Below, piece after piece: positions 60,441 to 64,000 of a DNA stretch of 64,000 nt (position 1 is its first letter; every line of letters starts with the position of its first letter). Origin of the DNA: Phyto melanocephala (taxonomy: Eukaryota; Arthropoda; Insecta; Diptera; Rhinophoridae); contig OW799235.1 of the NCBI GenBank assembly GCA_941918925.1, positions 106,533,947 to 106,597,946 on the forward strand. Direction: 5' to 3'. The notes under the pieces are model-generated. The model was not told the origin of the DNA. It ran no database searches and saw only the letters and a list, made by a program, of their open reading frames with translations. The translations under genes and the position numbers were made by a program.

Positions 60441-60829
60441 GACTTCCGCTGCTTTTCTCCTAAACATAGTAAAATTTGTAGCTCTCAGATAACTTTTTAA
60501 ATGTTAATATAAGATAAACATACACATACATTACTAGCAACTTTATTAGAATATAAAATTAGTTTTTATTTTTATTTTAAAACATTTAAAATAAATATAA
60601 AAAATTTAACTACAAAATTTATTTTTATTTTTGTTGTTATAAATGTTTTCATTTGGTCACACTATCAGCTGTTATGGGGAAACAAATTTTTTTAATGTTT
60701 TCTGTTTTTGAAAAGTTAAAACTATATGTAAATTGATTATAAATTTTGTAAATTTATTTATCTAAACTTCCAAAACTCAAAGTAAAAAAAATCCAATACA
60801 ACATTTTCATTTTGTAATTTCACATGTTA

Positions 60830-61020
60830 GGCTAGGTAAGGTTGAAATGGAGGGGCACTAAAAGCCCAAACCCACGACAGGTATACACTTATGCCAATTG
60901 GCATGTTGTGCGCTCTATATGAATAGAATAGTTAAAATAGAAAGAGGATAGAAAAGAATGAGAAGCAGATCAAACTAGCAGACCAGCAAACTACTGACTA
61001 GTCCACCGGGGCACCCTTCA
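60830..61020 (-). mobile_element. non-LTR retrotransposon 3' UTR, second copy
   Basis: The reverse complement includes ACAACATGCCAATTGGCATA, AGTGTATACCTGTCGTGGGT and TTTTAGTGCCCCTCCATTTC. It aligns with 18860-18945 of the RNase H-bearing copy (ACACGACAACTAGGCATACC, ATACCGTCATGGGTTTGAGC). Upstream it extends to GGGTGCCCCGGTGGACTAGT, probably the end of the coding region or UTR. Strong 5' truncation. Confidence 0.65.
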
Positions 61021-61141
61021 CTTTTCACATATTAGTAAAATTTAAATTTAGTATAAATTCTACACAAATCTTAATGTTTTTTTTATACTATTACTGTCTT
61101 ATAGTTCTGAATAAGGATTATAAAAAAAATTTAAATTTAAC

Positions 61142-61195
61142 CAAGTAAGAGTGCTATATTCTGCTATTCCGAATCTTGTACACTTTCCACTTTGC
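61142..61195 (-). mobile_element. solo DINE terminal hairpin relic
   Basis: CAAGTAAGAGTGCTATATTC, then TGCTATTCCGAATCTTGTAC, is a mutated form of the CAAGTAAGAGCACTATATTCGG-hairpin end of E1-E4. No body follows. Confidence 0.55.
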
Positions 61196-64000
61196 TGCTT
61201 TGCTTATATTTTAGATTGAATGCTTATATTTTATATTAAATGTCACACGCCACTTTTGCTTTTGAATTTATACCAAGTTACCCCTACTCTACTAGTCAAG
61301 CACTTTCATTTGCTTCCCATATAGATGGGATTCAGAAAAAAATTATCCACCCTTTGGCTAATGCTGCTAACTTGTATTTAAAATTTTCCATAGTTTACTA
61401 TATAAAACTGGTCAAGCCCTTTCATTCTACATTATTATTTAAGGGTTTTATTATTTTCAATGCCATACCTGATTCTGAATTTTTAAATTCGTTTTTCCTC
61501 ATAAGTTTGTTATCTATGAACCCATCATAAAATTAGGAAATAAAGTTATGTATGTGTTAATAATTTAAAGAAAATTTTGAGTCACCCGGTCACCCTCGTT
61601 CAAGTAGATCTGTGAAATAATGAGTAGACCATCAACTTAATTTTATGATTTTTAAATTATGTACTTGCATCGATATAGTTTTTAGTATGTTTCTTTAAAT
61701 TGTACACAATATATAGTCCAGCCAATGCAGAAATAAACATTTGAGAATCGGTTAGCATCTATTTTTCATACTCCTAAATATTTAGGATGACTCACTCTAA
61801 AGGGACAATTTATGCCTCACCTTAATAACGTAACGACTTTGATGAAATTTTAAACTAAGATAGATCTGCCGTAGAACACTTTTTACTTTTTTTTAATGTT
61901 TTCAGGGTAAGTTAGTTATTTTTATTGAACTAAAAAAATATTTATTAGAAATAATTTATACGGCAAAACAACGTTTGCCGGGTCAACTAATTTTGTATAA
62001 AAATTTCAGTTTTTAATTCAACAAAATCAATTTTTTTCCTTTACTTTAAAAAATCAGTTTTTTTTGTATAAATCTTTTAATCTTTAATATTAAAAAATTT
62101 TGTTAAAACTCATTAAAAAAAAAATTTTAAATCCATCTTAGGCATAGTCATAAAGTACGCATCGCGGCAACAAGCACAGCAGTTAAAAAACACATGCAAC
62201 TAAATAATATAGACAACAAAAACGGTTGCTTTTAAATTAAACCAAGATTTTCTTTAACACATACCAGTTAAGTTAATAGAATCCCACAAATATGGGTAAG
62301 AAAAAAATAACGTTGGCAAAATTTTATAAATTTTCGTAAATTTTTTACTTTTTCCTACAATGAAGAAAATAAAAACTGATGGTGGTTTATAAGGAAACTA
62401 TAAAAAAATAAACTAAAAAAATAGGAATCACAGAATCATATTGTGACAAGCTGAAGTAAATTGTTGAGTAGAATCATACTTCAACGGAAGTCAAATGCAA
62501 AAAAGAAACAAAAAAAAAACTAGCTGCCTTATTCATATTTTTACTTTCAAAATAATTATAATAATTATAATTATAATTATAATTAAAAATATAGATTTGA
62601 TTAAGAATTCTAAACAGTTAAACGAAACATGTTTCTGTGTATTGTGTGTATTAAAACTTATAGAACAAAACTATTTTTGTGTTTCCAGGAATAGGGCAGA
62701 TTGTCTTTTAGTAAACGGAAACTGTTTGTTGTTGCGTTACAACAATAACTAACAAAAAAAATTTTTTTTTATGAAAAATATAAAAACCTGAATAACAGTA
62801 AAAGAATAACCAACAGCAAAAAAAGAAATTGGAAAAACTAGGATATTTGTAAAGGGCAGAAAAGCTTGAAGGGAGTTTTTGTTTAGTTTCCTTTTCATCT
62901 TTAGTATCTGCTTGGCAGTTGTGTTGTTGCTGTTGCAATATAGTAAAAGTACCTTTTTGTATTGCCACTTATACAATTTTATCTGTTTTGTAAATGTTGA
63001 GTTGCGAAAGCATAAGTAACATCCGTTTCCGGTGTCCTTTTCGCATACAACCTAATATCAACCTCCCCCACCCCCATACTAGTACATATACCCAGCTTCC
63101 GTTTGTATTTTTTTGATACGATGCTTCAACACTTGTTTATATCCAATTTAAAATATTAAATTCTATCAATGTTCGTTTGTCAATGTTTTTCCAATTTTTT
63201 TTTCGTTCGATTTCGTTGAAAGTTACATTGTATTTTTCATCTCTTTTTGGATGAAGCATTAGGGGAAAAGCGACTATAATACAACATAAAGCCGTTTCTT
63301 TTTCTTCCTATTTGCGCTTTTTATAACTTCTCGTGTTGTGTTTCGTTTCAATGCAGTATTATATTGTATACGTAAACAATATTTTTACAAGCTCAATAAA
63401 AGATAAACAACTATTTTAATAAAATGTAAAAGGAATGAAATATGTGTTAGTGCTTAAGAATAAACTGCAAGTAAACTGCTGTTGTTAAAAGAAAAAAATT
63501 TCACGATAGCGTTTTGGGGCACTGGGAGTATGTTTGACATTCACAGTTGTAACTTTGCACGTTATTTTACTTTTTTACAGACACATACATAGATGTGTGT
63601 AAAATAAATATAATCATTTTAGAAATAACAATCATTGTGCTAGAAAAATATTGATTTTCAAAGTGAATTACCGATATTGATACAAATTAAAAACAAAATA
63701 TTTTAAACATTAAATTCTCACTCAGTAAATGAATAAGATTTTATAATATTTATTTGACATTAAATTTAAAATTCTACATTTTAAAGAAAACTAAATCTAT
63801 ACATATGAAAAATTGTTGCAAGTGCGTTGCGACTTTATAACTCACGAACTGTCTAACCTGCTAAATTTTTAGAGTTTGTTCCTATGGTCGTCAAGATGGT
63901 TTATCTAAAGTTTGCACAAAATCGGTCGACGCGTTCGTGAGCTATGACTTTTCATGTCAACATGTGATTTTTTTTCATATAAAAAAAAACAACAACAAAT
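61196..64000. other. A+T-rich stretch to window end, no gene seen
   Basis: The 96-codon frame 61240-61530 (plus) is hydrophobic and serine-rich without a recognised family. An (AATTAT)n microsatellite lies at 62551-62586. Frames at 62708-62976 come from CAACAA-type repeats. A pyrimidine/C-rich patch (CCTCCCCCACCCCCAT) lies at 63062-63077. A GC-richer block at 63815-63955 (GTCGACGCGTTCGTGAGC) looks like a dispersed-repeat fragment. Confidence 0.4.

Noticed and set aside
62708..62976. Two overlapping minus frames of 75-86 codons
   Set aside because: Gln/Asn runs from CAA/AAC repeats, two frames open at once, no family.
1..64000. tRNA or rRNA genes
   Set aside because: No A-box/B-box pair with cloverleaf symmetry and no rRNA-like GC-rich conserved stretch was recognised by reading; a covariance search would be decisive.

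Overview
The window is strongly A+T-rich eukaryotic DNA from an insect, almost certainly a fly. Long homopolymers, TACA and GTCY simple repeats and dense nested transposable elements (TEs) fit a dipteran. Elements combining a (TA)n tract, a conserved core and a (GTCY)n tract match the 'mini-me'/DINE-1-like class known from Diptera. I infer a calyptrate fly, but the sequence alone does not prove this. I found no bacterial gene organisation, no rRNA, no convincing tRNA and no CRISPR array. I also found no intact cellular protein-coding gene, so the window looks intergenic or intronic. Nearly all recognisable coding sequence is decayed transposase or reverse-transcriptase-element sequence.

Layout. 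0-0.6 kb: a 481-bp mariner deletion derivative with TIRs and TA duplications. 1.1-3.35 kb: a hAT element with an 8-bp target-site duplication (TSD), carrying a decayed transposase C-terminus. It is split by a Helentron/DINE-1-like element that itself holds a perfect 57-bp inverted repeat. 4.2 kb: a 209-bp hAT MITE with a perfect 8-bp TSD; relatives lie at 11.9, 56.2 and 57.8 kb. 6.1 and 48.8 kb: two copies of a ~490-bp MITE. 6.8-8.2 kb: a mariner fossil interrupted by an ~830-bp insertion. 11.3, 14.9, 58.5, 60.2 and 61.1 kb: further DINE-like copies or remnants. 18.1-18.95 kb: the RNase H and 3' end of a non-LTR retrotransposon, with a second 3' end at 60.8 kb. 20.4-45 kb: five large (2.1-3.0 kb) related DINE/Helentron-like elements, two of them directly head-to-tail and one inverted. 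Each contains tandem 288-bp units and a captured mariner MITE. 25.6 and 32.9 kb: more mariner fossils. 40.4-41.4 kb: an inverted-repeat-bounded segment with an unrecognised 121-residue ORF. 46.7-48.4 kb: a complete 1,709-bp internally deleted piggyBac-like element with TTAA duplications, matching TIRs and four 16-bp palindromes. 51.5 kb: another mariner deletion derivative. 56.9 kb: a second piggyBac transposase fossil from a different lineage.

The elements do not form a pathway; what links them is nesting and co-amplification. The clearest case is the mariner MITE sitting at the same TA position inside all five large DINE-like elements. It inserted once in an ancestral element and was then copied as passenger DNA. 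The remaining stretches are A+T-rich sequence in which I see no gene; they are listed explicitly.
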